NCBI GenBank assembly: GCA_963840925.1
Contig: CAWJAY010000055.1
Location: 62,001 to 126,000, forward strand
Direction of reading: 5' to 3'
DNA length: 64,000 nt
Source of the DNA: DATAOG01 sp963840925
GTDB taxonomy: Bacteria > Pseudomonadota > Alphaproteobacteria > Geminicoccales > Geminicoccaceae
Position numbers and translations under genes: made by a program. Shown piece after piece: positions 17,948 through 26,980 of this stretch. The notes beneath the pieces are model-generated. The model made no database searches, was not told the origin of the DNA, and was given only the letters and a program-made list of their open reading frames with translations. The number at the start of each line of letters is the position of its first letter. Within the stretch, counting starts at the first letter, position 1.

Positions 17948-19210
17948 CGGGGCCGCAGGTGATCACCTTCGGCTGCCGGCTGAACACGCTCGAGTTCGGA
18001 GGTCATGCGGCGGGCGGCGGCGGCGCAGGGCCTGGCCGACCTGATCATCGTCCACACCTGCGCGGTCACCGCCGAGGCCGAGCGCCAGGCCGGCCAGGCG
18101 ATCCGGCGCGCGCGGCGCGAGCGGCCGAGCGCCCGGATCCTGGTCACCGGCTGCAGCGCCCAGATCAGCCCCGAGCGCTACGCCGCGATGGCCGAGGTCG
18201 ACCAGGTGGTCGGCAACGGTCCCAAGCTGCGCCCCGAGCTCTGGCGGACCCTGGCGGCGCCCGGCGGCGAGAGCGCCCGGATCGTGGTCGACGACCTCGG
18301 CAGCGTGCGCGAGTGCGCCGGGCATCTGGTCGAGGGTCTGGACGGCCGCACGCGGGCCTTCGTCCAGATCCAGCAGGGCTGCGACCACCGCTGCACGTTC
18401 TGCATCATCCCCTACGGCCGCGGCCCGAGCCGGAGCGTCGCGGCCGGCGAGGTCGTGGCGCAGGCGCGCCGCCTGGTCGAGGCGGGCTACCGCGAGCTCG
18501 TGCTGACCGGGGTCGATCTGACCTCGTACGGCCGGGACCTGCCCGGCCAGCCGAGCCTCGGTCAGCTCGTGCGCCGCCTGCTGCGCCTGGTGCCGGAGTT
18601 GCCGCGGCTTCGCCTGTCCTCGCTCGACCCTGCCGAGCTCGACCCCGAGCTGATCGAGCTGATCGCCGCGGAGCCGCGGCTGATGCCGCATCTGCACTTC
18701 AGCGTCCAGGCCGGCGACGATCTGATCCTCAAGCGCATGAAGCGCCGCCACAGCCGCGCCGACCTGCTGCGCCTGTGCGCCAGGCTGCGGCGGCTGCGGC
18801 CCGGCATCGCGTTCGGCGCCGATCTGATCGCGGGCTTTCCGACCGAGACCGAGGCGATGTTCGGGCAGACGCTGGCACTGATTGAGGAGGCGGAGCTCGT
18901 GCATCTGCACGTGTTCCCCTACTCGGCGCGCGCGGGCACGCCGGCCGCGCGGATGCCGCAGGTCGCCAAGCCGGTGCGCAGGGAGCGCGCCGCCCGGCTG
19001 CGCGCCGCGGGCGAGCTGCGCCTGTCCCACTATCTCCGGGGCGAGGTCGGCCGCGCGGCGCTGGTGCTGGTCGAGGCCGGGGGCCGCGGCCACACCGAGG
19101 CCTTCGCGCGGTTTCGTTTTTCCGCTCCGGCGCCGCCCGCCGGGCGCGTGGTCGGCGTGATCGCCGAGCGGATCGAGGACGGGGCGCTGCTCGGGCGGCC
19201 CGCGCCATGA
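17944..19210 (+). pseudogene. mtaB: tRNA t6A37 methylthiotransferase MtaB, split by one frameshift
   Basis: MtaB converts t6A37 to ms2t6A in tRNA with two Fe-S clusters. The ATG 17944 overlaps dapF and gives MTGPQVITFGCRLNTLE with the first cluster cysteine. The frame is then lost at GAGTTCGGAGGTCATG. Removing one T (17995-17996) gives ESEVMRR and continues as LIIVHTCAVTAEAERQAGQA with the other two cysteines (HTCAV, TGCSAQ). The radical-SAM motif is GCDHRCTFCIIPYGRG. The downstream frame alone (ATG 18005) would lack the first cysteine. It is otherwise uninterrupted to an ATGA overlap with ftsY, so sequence error is a serious alternative. Confidence 0.85.
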
Positions 19211-20238
19211 CCGAGCCCGTCAGGGACCGCTGGTGGCGGCGCTTCGGGCGCAAGCCGGACGAGGCGCCGGTGGCCGCGGCGGAGGCCCCGAGCGAAGCGG
19301 AGCCCGCCGCACCCGGGGCCGGCTGGCTGCAGCGGCTGCGCCAGGGTCTCAGCCGCTCCTCCGACCGCCTGCGCGACAACATCGCCGCGGTTCTGCGCAA
19401 GCGCAGGCTCGATGCCGAGACGCTCGAGGAGCTCGAGGAAGCCCTGATCGGCGCCGACCTCGGGGTCGAGACCGCAGCCCTGCTGGTCCAGGAGCTGGCC
19501 CGGACCCGATTCGGCAAGGAGGTGACCGACGACGAGGTGCGGAGCGCGCTCGCCCGCTCGATCGGGGCAATCCTCGAGCCGGCGGCCAGGCCGCTGCAGC
19601 TCGATGGCGGCCAGCGTCCCTACGTGATCCTGGTCTGCGGCGTCAATGGCACCGGCAAGACCACGACGATCGGCAAGCTTGCCCATCAGCTGAAGAACGG
19701 CGGCGAGCGGGTGCTGCTGGCGGCCGGCGACACCTTCCGGGCCGCGGCGATCGAGCAGCTCGAGATCTGGGGCGAGCGCACCGGCTGCGAGGTGATCAAG
19801 CGGCCGCCCGGCGCCGATGCCGCGGGCCTGGCTTTCGATGCGCTGCACCAGGCCCGCGCGCAGGATGCCGACGTGCTGCTGATCGACACCGCCGGCCGGC
19901 TGCACAACAAGCAGGCGCTGATGGATGAGCTCGCCAAGGTCGTGCGCGTGCTGAACAAGCTCGACCCCACCGCGCCGCACGAGGTCCTGCTGGTGCTCGA
20001 TGCGACCACCGGCCAGAACGCGCGCAACCAGGTCGAGACGTTCCGCGCCATGGTGCCGGTCAGCGGCCTCGCGGTGACCAAGCTCGATGGCACCGCGCGC
20101 GGCGGCGTGGTCGTGGCGCTGGCCAATCAGTTCGGCCTGCCGGTGCGCATGCTGGGCGTCGGCGAGCGGGTCGACGACCTCCGGCCGTTCGAAGCCCAGG
20201 CGTTCGCCGACGCGCTGCTGGGGCTGGGGCCGGCATAG
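19207..20238 (+). CDS. ftsY: Signal recognition particle receptor FtsY
   Basis: FtsY is the membrane-associated SRP receptor GTPase. The 343-aa protein has a short acidic-basic A region, the N domain (SDRLRDNIAAVLRKRRLDAE) and the G domain with CGVNGTGKTTTIGKLA, DTFRAAAIEQLEIW, LIDTAGRLHNKQALMDEL, TKLDGTARGG and LGVGERVDDLRPFEA. The start overlaps the mtaB stop as ATGA. Confidence 0.97.
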   Translation: MTEPVRDRWWRRFGRKPDEAPVAAAEAPSEAEPAAPGAGWLQRLRQGLSRSSDRLRDNIAAVLRKRRLDAETLEELEEALIGADLGVETAALLVQELARTRFGKEVTDDEVRSALARSIGAILEPAARPLQLDGGQRPYVILVCGVNGTGKTTTIGKLAHQLKNGGERVLLAAGDTFRAAAIEQLEIWGERTGCEVIKRPPGADAAGLAFDALHQARAQDADVLLIDTAGRLHNKQALMDELAKVVRVLNKLDPTAPHEVLLVLDATTGQNARNQVETFRAMVPVSGLAVTKLDGTARGGVVVALANQFGLPVRMLGVGERVDDLRPFEAQAFADALLGLGPA

Positions 20239-20344
20239 CGGGCTCCGGCCGATCGCGGCCGCGGCGACGAGCTATACGCTTGCGCCTGGGTGGCAAAGTT
20301 ACGATGTTAAGCGCGCTTTCGTAGTGACGACCCCGGGGCCGACC

Positions 20345-20896
20345 ATGACCCGCAATGTGCTCGAGACGCTGCTTGGCGCGATCGTTCTCGTGGTCGCGAT
20401 CGGTTTTTTGACCTTCGCCTACCGCAGCAGCCAGGTCCGCGACACCGGCGGCTACGAGCTGATCGCCCGGTTCACCCGGGTCGACGGTCTGGAGCGCGGC
20501 GCCGATGTCCGGATCAGCGGCATCAAGATCGGCACGGTGGTCAACCAGAGCCTCAATCCCGAGACCTACCAGGCCGAGGTCCGCTTCAGCGTGCGCGACG
20601 ACCTCCAGCTGCCGCTCGACACCTCGGCCGCGGTGGTCAGCGACGGCCTTCTCGGCGGCAAGTATCTGGCGCTGCTGCCGGGCGGCGAGATCGACATGCT
20701 GAAGCCTGGCGACCAGGTCACGCTGACCCAGTCCTCGATCAACGTCGAAGACCTGATCGGCCACATGATCTTCAGTCAGAGCGGCGATCAGAAGGCTTCT
20801 GATGGCCAGGGCGCCGGCACCCCGGGCGCCGGTGCGCCGGGGTCCGATCCACTGGGCGCCGAGGACCCCGCTGGTCAGGGCTCGGCCAACCAGTGA
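20345..20896 (+). CDS. mlaD: MlaD-like outer membrane lipid asymmetry maintenance protein
   Basis: MlaD proteins are periplasmic, inner-membrane-anchored MCE hexamers that move phospholipids to the MlaFEB transporter. The 183-aa protein has one N-terminal membrane segment (about residues 6-23), the MCE domain (YELIARFTRVDGLERGADVR, ISGIKIGTV, DGLLGGKYLALLPGG) and a low-complexity Gly/Ala/Pro tail. No mlaE, mlaF or mlaC is near. The following gene starts inside its stop codon (GTGA). Confidence 0.9.
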   Translation: MTRNVLETLLGAIVLVVAIGFLTFAYRSSQVRDTGGYELIARFTRVDGLERGADVRISGIKIGTVVNQSLNPETYQAEVRFSVRDDLQLPLDTSAAVVSDGLLGGKYLALLPGGEIDMLKPGDQVTLTQSSINVEDLIGHMIFSQSGDQKASDGQGAGTPGAGAPGSDPLGAEDPAGQGSANQ

Positions 20897-21387
20897 GCTT
20901 GCGGCTGGCCGCGGCCGCGGTCCTGATGCTGGCGCTGGCCAGTGCCGGCGCCCGGGCCCAGGGGCCGACGATCGAATATCAGGCCGCGGTCCTCCAGGGG
21001 CTCGACAAGGTCACCGCCCGGGTCTCGCCGATCCGGGCGCCGATCGGCGTCCCGACCCAGTTCGGCACGCTCGAGATCGTCGTCCACGCCTGCCGCGAGA
21101 CGCCGCCGACCGAGCCGCCGGAGAGTGCTGCCTTCCTCGAGATTCGCGAACTGCCGCCGGTCTCGGAGCCGGATGCGCCGTCGACCGATCTGTTCAAAGG
21201 CTGGATGTTCGCCTCGAGCCCGGCGGTCTCGGCGCTCGAGCACCCGGTCTACGACGTCTGGGTGACCGACTGCGACGACCCGGTGGTGCCCGCCGAGGAT
21301 GCCCCGGGCGCCGACCAAGGCCCGCCGGCTCAGGGCGACCAGGGCGTCGACGAGGAGGAGGCAGAGACCGCGCCGCCGTCGGAATAG
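20893..21387 (+). CDS. DUF2155 secreted protein
   Basis: A 164-aa alphaproteobacterial protein with a signal peptide (about residues 1-22, ending in ARAQ). The DUF2155 core contains VTARVSPIRAPIGVPTQFGT, LEIVVHACRETPPTEPPE and FKGWMFASSPAVSALEHPVYDVWVTDC, and an acidic tail follows. Two cysteines (HAC, TDC) are likely to form a disulfide. The GTG start overlaps mlaD, a pairing often seen in alphaproteobacteria. The last 58 bp overlap the convergent aat gene. Confidence 0.9.
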   Translation: MSLRLAAAAVLMLALASAGARAQGPTIEYQAAVLQGLDKVTARVSPIRAPIGVPTQFGTLEIVVHACRETPPTEPPESAAFLEIRELPPVSEPDAPSTDLFKGWMFASSPAVSALEHPVYDVWVTDCDDPVVPAEDAPGADQGPPAQGDQGVDEEEAETAPPSE

Positions 21388-21974
21388 AACCGAGCCGGCG
21401 TCTCGAGCGCCTGCCGCAGCTGACGGTGGTAGCTCTCGCGCGCAATCTCGATCGCACCGAACCGGCGCAGATGATCGGTCACGAACTGGGTGTCGAGGAG
21501 CAGGTAGCCGCCGGTCTGCAGGCGCTGGACCAGCGCGACCAGCGCGACCTTGCTGGCATCCGGCGTTCGCGAGAACATGCTCTCGCCGAAAAAGGCGGCG
21601 CCCAGCGAGACGCCGTACAGGCCGCCGACCAGGCGCTGATCGGCCCAGCTCTCGACGCTGTGCGCGTAGCCCTGCCGGTGGAGCGTGCAGTACAGCTCGA
21701 TCAGGTCGTCGTTCAGCCAGGTCCGCGGCCGGTCCGGGCGGGGCTCGGCGCAGGCCAGGATGACCCGCTCGAAGGCCTGATCGACCCGGATCTCGAAACG
21801 CCCCTTGCGGATCAGCTTGCGCAGGCTCTTCGGCTCGTGGAAGCGGTCGAGCGGCAGGATTCCCCGGCGCCTGGGCTCGATCCAGTGGATCGTCGGATCG
21901 TGCCGGTCGTTGGCCATCGGGAACAGGCCGCTGGCATAGGCGCACAGCAGCAGATCCGGCGTCAGCGCGAGCAT
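21330..21974 (-). CDS. aat: Leucyl/phenylalanyl-tRNA--protein transferase
   Basis: Aat adds Leu or Phe to the N-terminus of proteins with basic N-termini, marking them for ClpAP. The 214-aa protein has LTPDLLLCAYASGLFPMA, HWIEPRRRGILPLDRFH, ESWADQRLVGGLYGVSLGAA, FFGESMFS and LLDTQFVTDHLRRFGA. The start ATG 21974 has AGGA just upstream; a TTG twelve codons earlier is less likely. Its 3' end overlaps the convergent DUF2155 gene, making a Ser-rich tail. Confidence 0.95.
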   Translation of the reverse strand: MLALTPDLLLCAYASGLFPMANDRHDPTIHWIEPRRRGILPLDRFHEPKSLRKLIRKGRFEIRVDQAFERVILACAEPRPDRPRTWLNDDLIELYCTLHRQGYAHSVESWADQRLVGGLYGVSLGAAFFGESMFSRTPDASKVALVALVQRLQTGGYLLLDTQFVTDHLRRFGAIEIARESYHRQLRQALETPARFYSDGGAVSASSSSTPWSP

Positions 21975-22024
21975 GTTTCCTGGAATAGCGGTCGCGGTCG
22001 CGCCGGACAAGGGCGCGCCCGCGC

Positions 22025-23380
22025 TCAGCGGCTGCGGCCCTGCCAGGTTTGGAGGAACTCCGGCAGCCAGCCGATGTGGTAGTCGCCTTCGGCGAACACC
22101 GGATCGTCGGCGATCGCCTGGAGCAGCGGAATGCTGGTCGGCAGGCCGACGATCACATATTCGGCGAGCGCGCGCCGGAGCCGCTCCAGGCAGGTGCCGC
22201 GCGACTGGTCGTGGACGATCAGCTTGGCGATCAGATTGTCATAGTAGGGCGGGACGCTGGCGCCGGCGTAGAGCGCGCTGTCGACCCGGACGCCCGGGCC
22301 GCCCGGCGGATGGTAGGTCGCAACCCTGCCCGGCGAGGGCAAAAGGCTCACCGGATCCTCGGCATTGATCCGGCACTCGATCGCGTGGCCCTCGAAGCGG
22401 ACGTCGGCCTGCTCGAAGCCGAGCGGCTCGCCGGCCGCGACCCGGATCTGGGCGCGCACCAGGTCGATCCCGGTCACGAACTCGGTCACCGGATGCTCGA
22501 CCTGCAGCCGAGTGTTGACCTCGATGAAGTGGAACTCGCCGTCCCGGTAGAGGAACTCGGCGGTCCCCAGGCCGCGGTAGCCGAGCCGCGTGAACGCGGC
22601 GGCGACCCGCTCCCCGAACGCGTCTCGGGTCGCCGGATCGAGGACCAGCGAGGGCGCCTCCTCGATGACCTTCTGATGCCGGCGCTGGACCGAGCATTCG
22701 CGCTCGCCGAGATGGAGGCAGTGGCCAGCCTCGTTCGCCAGCAGCTGGATCTCGATGTGTCGTGGTCGCACCAGGTATTTCTCGAGGTAGACCCGGTCGT
22801 CGCCGAAGCCGGCCGCGGCCTCGCGCCGGGCCAGGCGCAGCCCGTCGAGCAGCTGGGCCTCGTCCTCGGCCACGACCATGCCGCGGCCGCCGCCGCCGGC
22901 GACCGCCTTGATCAGCACCGGGTAGCCGAGCGCATCGGCGGCGTCGCGCGCCATCACCTCGTGGGTCACCGGCCCGTCGGTGCCCGGGACCACCGGGATG
23001 CCGAGCCGGCGCATCGCCGCCTTGGCCGCGACCTTGTCGCCCATCAGCCGGATGTGCTCGGGCTTGGGGCCGATGAAGACGAAGCCGTGCTCGGTGACCA
23101 TCTGGGCAAAGTCGGCGTTCTCGGACAGAAAACCGTAGCCGGGATGGATCGCATCGGCGCCGGTGATCTCGGCCGCGGCCAGGATCGCGACCTTGTTGAG
23201 GTAGGACTCGGCGGCCGGCGGCGGCCCGATGCAGACGCTCGCGTCGGCGAGGCGGACGTGCATCGCCTCGGCGTCCGCGGTCGAGTGGACCGCGACCGTC
23301 TCGATCCCCAGCTCGCGGCAGGCGCGCAGGATGCGGAGCGCCACCTCGCCGCGATTGGCGATCAGGATCTTGTCGAACAT
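22025..23380 (-). CDS. accC: Acetyl-CoA carboxylase biotin carboxylase subunit
   Basis: AccC carboxylates biotin on AccB with ATP and bicarbonate, the first step of fatty-acid synthesis. The 451-aa protein has FDKILIANRGEVALRILRAC, the ATP-grasp glycine loop AVAGGGGRGMVVAED, EKYLVRPRHIEIQLLAN, FIEVNTRLQVEHPVTEFVTG and AIECRINAEDP. It lies two bases after the accB stop, and aat follows 50 bp downstream. Confidence 0.97.
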   Translation of the reverse strand: MFDKILIANRGEVALRILRACRELGIETVAVHSTADAEAMHVRLADASVCIGPPPAAESYLNKVAILAAAEITGADAIHPGYGFLSENADFAQMVTEHGFVFIGPKPEHIRLMGDKVAAKAAMRRLGIPVVPGTDGPVTHEVMARDAADALGYPVLIKAVAGGGGRGMVVAEDEAQLLDGLRLARREAAAGFGDDRVYLEKYLVRPRHIEIQLLANEAGHCLHLGERECSVQRRHQKVIEEAPSLVLDPATRDAFGERVAAAFTRLGYRGLGTAEFLYRDGEFHFIEVNTRLQVEHPVTEFVTGIDLVRAQIRVAAGEPLGFEQADVRFEGHAIECRINAEDPVSLLPSPGRVATYHPPGGPGVRVDSALYAGASVPPYYDNLIAKLIVHDQSRGTCLERLRRALAEYVIVGLPTSIPLLQAIADDPVFAEGDYHIGWLPEFLQTWQGRSR

Positions 23381-23381
23381 C

Positions 23382-23849
23382 CTACTCGATGATCAGCAGC
23401 AGCTCGCCGTACTCGACCGGATCGCCGTTGCTGACCAGCACGTTCGCGATCCGGCCGCCGCGCGGCGCCCGGATCGGGTTCATGACCTTCATCGCCTCGA
23501 TGATCAGCAGCGTCTGGCCCTCGCGGACCTCGGCGCCGATGTCGACGAACGGCGGCGCGCCGGGTTCCGGGGTCAGGTAGACGGTTCCGACCATCGGCGC
23601 CCGGACCGCGCCCGGATGCCGGTCGGCGGCATTCGCTGTGGCCGGCTCGGCGGTTGCGATCAGGCCGGCGGTGCCGGCGGCAGGCGGCGCCTGCTGGAGG
23701 CTCCCGAGCGCTGCGATCAGCGGCTGCGGGGCACGCGCGACCCGCACCTTGGCGTCGCCTTCGGCGAGCTCGATCTCGGTCAGGCCGGTCCGTTGCAGCA
23801 GGTCCGCCAGCGTCTCGATCAGCGCGGCGTCGACGTTCAGCTTGCCCAT
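23382..23849 (-). CDS. accB: Biotin carboxyl carrier protein of acetyl-CoA carboxylase
   Basis: AccB carries biotin between AccC and the carboxyltransferase. The 155-aa protein has the N-terminal LNVDAALIETLADLLQRTGL, an Ala/Pro linker and the biotinyl domain with VRAPMVGTVYLTPEPGAPPF and the biotinylation site EAMKVMN. I choose ATG 23849 because AGGGAG lies four bases upstream; an ATG 13 codons earlier (23888) has no ribosome site. The aroQ gene that often precedes accB is absent. Confidence 0.95.
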   Translation of the reverse strand: MGKLNVDAALIETLADLLQRTGLTEIELAEGDAKVRVARAPQPLIAALGSLQQAPPAAGTAGLIATAEPATANAADRHPGAVRAPMVGTVYLTPEPGAPPFVDIGAEVREGQTLLIIEAMKVMNPIRAPRGGRIANVLVSNGDPVEYGELLLIIE

Positions 23850-24278
23850 GGGCTCCCTGCGCGGGGGCGTCGGCTTCCGCTCGGCCATGGCTCAGCGGCG
23901 CCGCAGGCGCTTACGGGCCGGCAGAGGCCCGCGCGGACCGAAACCACAGATCACCCCGCCCGCCGCCAAGCCTATCTCGGAATCCTGCCGAACGCCGGAC
24001 CGAGGGTAGACATCTGGTCGATCAACTTCAATCAAAGGATGCTTCGCCGCGCTGTCTTTTCCACGTCCGACGATCACTTCAAGACCGCCGGCGCCGGCGC
24101 TCAGGCTCGGGGTGCGCTGCAACATTGCGCTCAGATAGGGTTTCGAAGCCTGGTTTTTACCCCCGAGCCCGGGATTTGGCAATCACGCCGGTCAATTCCG
24201 CTGGTGGCGACCGGCCGGCCGGCTAAGATCGCGCCCGGAACGCCGGAAATGCGGCTCCGGGGCGACGGAAACAGGCGC
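23850..24278. other. Intergenic region between accB and the TRAP permease genes
   Basis: About 430 bp without a gene I can support; it should contain divergent promoters for accBC and the TRAP operon. Part of it (24000-24180) is less GC-rich than the surroundings. A minus-strand frame at 23892-24182 exists but has no family features, ribosome site or typical codon use. Confidence 0.5.
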
Positions 24279-24824
24279 ATGGACGTGGTTGCGGCGCTGG
24301 TGCGCGGGATCGACCGGCTCAACGAGGCGATCGGGCGCGCGGTCGCCTGGCTCGCGCTGGCCATGGTCCTGATCGCCGTCTTCGTCGTGGTCGCCCGCTA
24401 CGGCTTTGCCTGGGGACGGGTCTGGCTCCAGGAGTCCTACGTCTGGCTGCACGGCATGCTGTTCATGCTCGGCGCCGGCTACACGCTCCGCCACGACGGC
24501 CACGTCCGGATCGACATCTTCTACCGGCCGGCCGGCGCGCGCTTCAAGGCCTGGGTCGACCTGCTCGGCGCGCTGCTGCTGCTGGCGCCGGTGGTCGCGT
24601 ACGCGGCCGCGGTGAGCTTCCCCTACGTGCTCCAGTCCTGGCTCGGGCTCGAGGCCTCGCGCGAGGCGGGCGGCCTGCCCGGGCTGTTCCTGCTCAAGAC
24701 CGTGCTGCTGCTGTTCTGCGGCCTGATCCTGCTGCAGGGCTTAGCCCTCGCTGGTCGCAGCGTTCTGGTCCTGAGCGGCTATCCCGATGCCGCGCCCGCG
24801 CATGAGGATCAGGCGGCGGTCTGA
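24279..24824 (+). CDS. TRAP transporter small permease (DctQ family)
   Basis: The small membrane subunit of a tripartite ATP-independent periplasmic transporter. The 181-aa protein has four hydrophobic segments, and WLQESYVWLHGMLFMLGAGY plus HDGHVRIDIFYR are the DctQ signature. The start at ATG 24279 has only a weak ribosome site; an ATG ten codons earlier (24249) is possible. It is followed by DctM three bases after its stop. No substrate-binding DctP gene is present on either side, so the ligand cannot be guessed. Confidence 0.9.
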   Translation: MDVVAALVRGIDRLNEAIGRAVAWLALAMVLIAVFVVVARYGFAWGRVWLQESYVWLHGMLFMLGAGYTLRHDGHVRIDIFYRPAGARFKAWVDLLGALLLLAPVVAYAAAVSFPYVLQSWLGLEASREAGGLPGLFLLKTVLLLFCGLILLQGLALAGRSVLVLSGYPDAAPAHEDQAAV

Positions 24825-24827
24825 TCC

Positions 24828-26204
24828 GTGCGGGGCGACCTGTTGAGCCTCGCCCTGTTCGCTGCCACCTGCGGCGTGCTGATGGCGGGCTTTCCGGTCG
24901 CGTTCTCGCTCGCCGGCACCGCGTTCGCGTTCGCGCTGCTGGGTGTGGCGCTGGGCGCCTTCGATCTGCACCTGCTCGCCAGCCTGCCGTCCCGCTGGTT
25001 CGGGGTCATGGTCAACGAGGTGCTGGTCGCGGTGCCGCTGTTCGTCTTCATGGGGGTGATGCTCGAGCGCTCCAGGCTCTCGGAGCAGCTGCTCGAGACC
25101 ATGGGGCTGCTGTTCGGCCGCCTGCCGGGCGGCCTTGGTCTGTCGGTGACGCTGGTCGGCATGCTGCTTGCGGCCTCGACCGGGATCGTCGGCGCGACCG
25201 TGGTCACGATGGGCCTGCTGTCGCTGCCGACGATGCTGAAGGCGGGCTACGACCCGAAGCTCGCCTGCGGCACGATCTGTGCCGCCGGCACGCTCGGCCA
25301 GATCATCCCGCCCTCGATCGTGCTGGTGATCCTTGGCGACATCCTTCAGGGCGCCAACACCGAGGCGCAACTGGCGCTCGGCAACTTCGCGCCCGAGCCG
25401 GTCTCGGTCGTCGACCTGTTCGCAGGCGCGATGCTGCCCGGGCTGCTGCTGGTCGGCCTCTACCTCGGCTGGCAGATCCTGGTCGCGGTGCTGCGCCCGC
25501 AGGCGAGCCCGGCCCTGATCACCGGCGCCCGGCCGCGGGGTCTGCCGCGCCGGGTCCTGGTCGCGCTGCTGCCGCCGGCAGTGCTGATCCTGGCGGTGCT
25601 GGGCTCGATCCTGGCCGGGATCGCGACGCCGACCGAATCCGCCGCGCTGGGGGCGCTGGGCGCGCTGCTGCTCGCCGCGCTGCGCGGCCGGCTCGGCCTC
25701 GAGGTGCTCGGGGACGTCGTGCGCCGGACCATGATGATCACCTCGATGGTGTTCGTGATCCTGCTCGGCGCCTCGGTCTTTGCCCTGGTTTTTCGCGGCC
25801 TGGGCGGCGATCGGATGGTCGAGGACGCGCTGCTGGCGCTGCCCGGGGGGGCCTTCGGCGCGATGTTCGCGGTCATGGCGGTGATGTTCGTGCTCGGCTT
25901 TTTCCTCGACTTCATCGAGATCGTGTTCGTGGTCGTGCCGATCGTCGGGCCGGTCTTGCTGATGATGGGCCTCGACCCGGTCTGGCTCGGCGTAATGATG
26001 GCGGTCAACCTGCAGACCAGCTTTCTGACGCCGCCGTTCGGCTTTGCCCTGTTCTACCTGCGCGGGGTGGCGCCCGCGAGCGTCACGACCATGGACATCT
26101 ACCGCGGGATCGTGCCGTTCGTGCTGCTCCAGCTGGTGGCGCTCGCGGTGCTCGCGCTGTTCCCGGCGCTTGCGACCTGGCTGCCGAGGATGATGTTCAG
26201 GTGA
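24828..26204 (+). CDS. TRAP transporter large permease (DctM family)
   Basis: The 458-aa channel subunit of the TRAP transporter, with about twelve hydrophobic segments. Family motifs include EVLVAVPLFVFMGVMLERS, STGIVGATVVTMGLLSLP, GTLGQIIPPSIVLVILGD and LQTSFLTPPFGFALFYLRGV. The GTG start is three bases after the dctQ-like stop, so the two form an operon. Confidence 0.95.
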   Translation: MRGDLLSLALFAATCGVLMAGFPVAFSLAGTAFAFALLGVALGAFDLHLLASLPSRWFGVMVNEVLVAVPLFVFMGVMLERSRLSEQLLETMGLLFGRLPGGLGLSVTLVGMLLAASTGIVGATVVTMGLLSLPTMLKAGYDPKLACGTICAAGTLGQIIPPSIVLVILGDILQGANTEAQLALGNFAPEPVSVVDLFAGAMLPGLLLVGLYLGWQILVAVLRPQASPALITGARPRGLPRRVLVALLPPAVLILAVLGSILAGIATPTESAALGALGALLLAALRGRLGLEVLGDVVRRTMMITSMVFVILLGASVFALVFRGLGGDRMVEDALLALPGGAFGAMFAVMAVMFVLGFFLDFIEIVFVVVPIVGPVLLMMGLDPVWLGVMMAVNLQTSFLTPPFGFALFYLRGVAPASVTTMDIYRGIVPFVLLQLVALAVLALFPALATWLPRMMFR

Positions 26205-26224
26205 CGCTTGAGTTTGCAGGGGTA

Positions 26225-26246
26225 TGTGCTACATTTGTGCTACAAT
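26225..26246 (+). promoter_or_regulatory. Direct repeats and -10-like box upstream of the Phd/VapC module
   Basis: TGTGCTACA occurs at 26225-26233 and again at 26236-26244, exactly one helical turn (11 bp) apart. The second copy runs into TACAAT (26241-26246), a good sigma70 -10 box 15 bp before the antitoxin ATG. Such iterons over the promoter are typical binding sites for autoregulating Phd/YefM antitoxins. A clear -35 at standard spacing is not seen. Confidence 0.55.
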
Positions 26247-26260
26247 GTGGGTTCGGACGC

Positions 26261-26518
26261 ATGGATCAGGAAATCGCGCTGCGTGAGGCCAACCAGCAGT
26301 TTGCGCGTTACGTGCGCGCGGTCGAGGCGGGCGAGCGCTTCGTCATCACCCGCCGCGGCAAGCCCGTGGCTCGCCTGGTGCCGTTCGAGTCAGGCAAGCG
26401 CGTCCTGACTCCCGAACAACAGGCCGCCCGGGCCCGCGCGCTCGAGCGCATGCAGCGAGGGATCGATCTGGGCGAGCGGCGCGAGCCGTTCGATCGCGAC
26501 TCACTCTATGAGCGCTGA
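26261..26518 (+). CDS. Phd/YefM-type antitoxin
   Basis: An 85-aa antitoxin with the Phd DNA-binding fold: ALREANQQFARYVRAVEAGE, then FVITRRGKPVARLVPFE, and a flexible acidic-basic tail that would wrap the toxin. The start ATG 26261 gives the family N-terminus; an upstream in-frame extension overlaps the dctM end. It overlaps the PIN toxin gene by 11 bp. Confidence 0.92.
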   Translation: MDQEIALREANQQFARYVRAVEAGERFVITRRGKPVARLVPFESGKRVLTPEQQAARARALERMQRGIDLGERREPFDRDSLYER

Positions 26519-26969
26519 ACGGTTTACGATCGACACCAATATCCTCATCTATGCGATCGACCGCGGCGAAGGCGCCAAGCACTCGCGTGCGCTCGAGCTC
26601 GTGGATTGCGCCGCGGCGCTGGATTGCGTCCTGACGGCGCAATCGCTCTGCGAGTTCATCACCGTCACCACGCGGCGTCGAATGCTGAGCAAGCCGTTGA
26701 TCATGGCCCAAGTGCGCGATTGGCTACGGGTGTTCTCGATCACGGCGGCCAGGGTCACGGCCTTTGCGAGGGCGTTCAGCGTTTTTGAGACCGGGCAGTT
26801 CGGGTTGTGGGATGCAGTGCTGCTCGCCACCGCGCGTGAAGCGGGGTGCAGTATTGCCTTGAGCGAGGACATGGGCGAAGGGGCTTCGCTCGACGGCATC
26901 ACCGTGCGCAATCCGCTGCGGGGCGAGGCGCTGCCGGACGACCTGCGCCGCCTGCTCGGGATGGCGTGA
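26508..26969 (+). CDS. vapC: PIN-domain toxin (VapC family)
   Basis: A 153-aa PIN-domain ribonuclease, the toxin of the module. Acidic active-site residues are visible in FTIDTNILIYAID, SLCEFITV and LWDAVLLATAREAGCSIALSEDMG. VapC toxins cleave tRNA or rRNA. Translation is coupled to the antitoxin by the gene overlap. Confidence 0.92.
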   Translation: MSAERFTIDTNILIYAIDRGEGAKHSRALELVDCAAALDCVLTAQSLCEFITVTTRRRMLSKPLIMAQVRDWLRVFSITAARVTAFARAFSVFETGQFGLWDAVLLATAREAGCSIALSEDMGEGASLDGITVRNPLRGEALPDDLRRLLGMA

Positions 26970-26980
26970 GCGGACGCGGG

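Noticed and set aside
17992..18010. Programmed ribosomal frameshifting in mtaB
   Set aside because: No slippery heptamer, internal Shine-Dalgarno pairing or structure is evident, and the same pattern in two unrelated genes favours a sequence-level cause.
23892..24182. A 96-codon minus-strand frame upstream of accB
   Set aside because: No ribosome site, no recognisable domain, and the sequence between accB and the TRAP genes looks intergenic.
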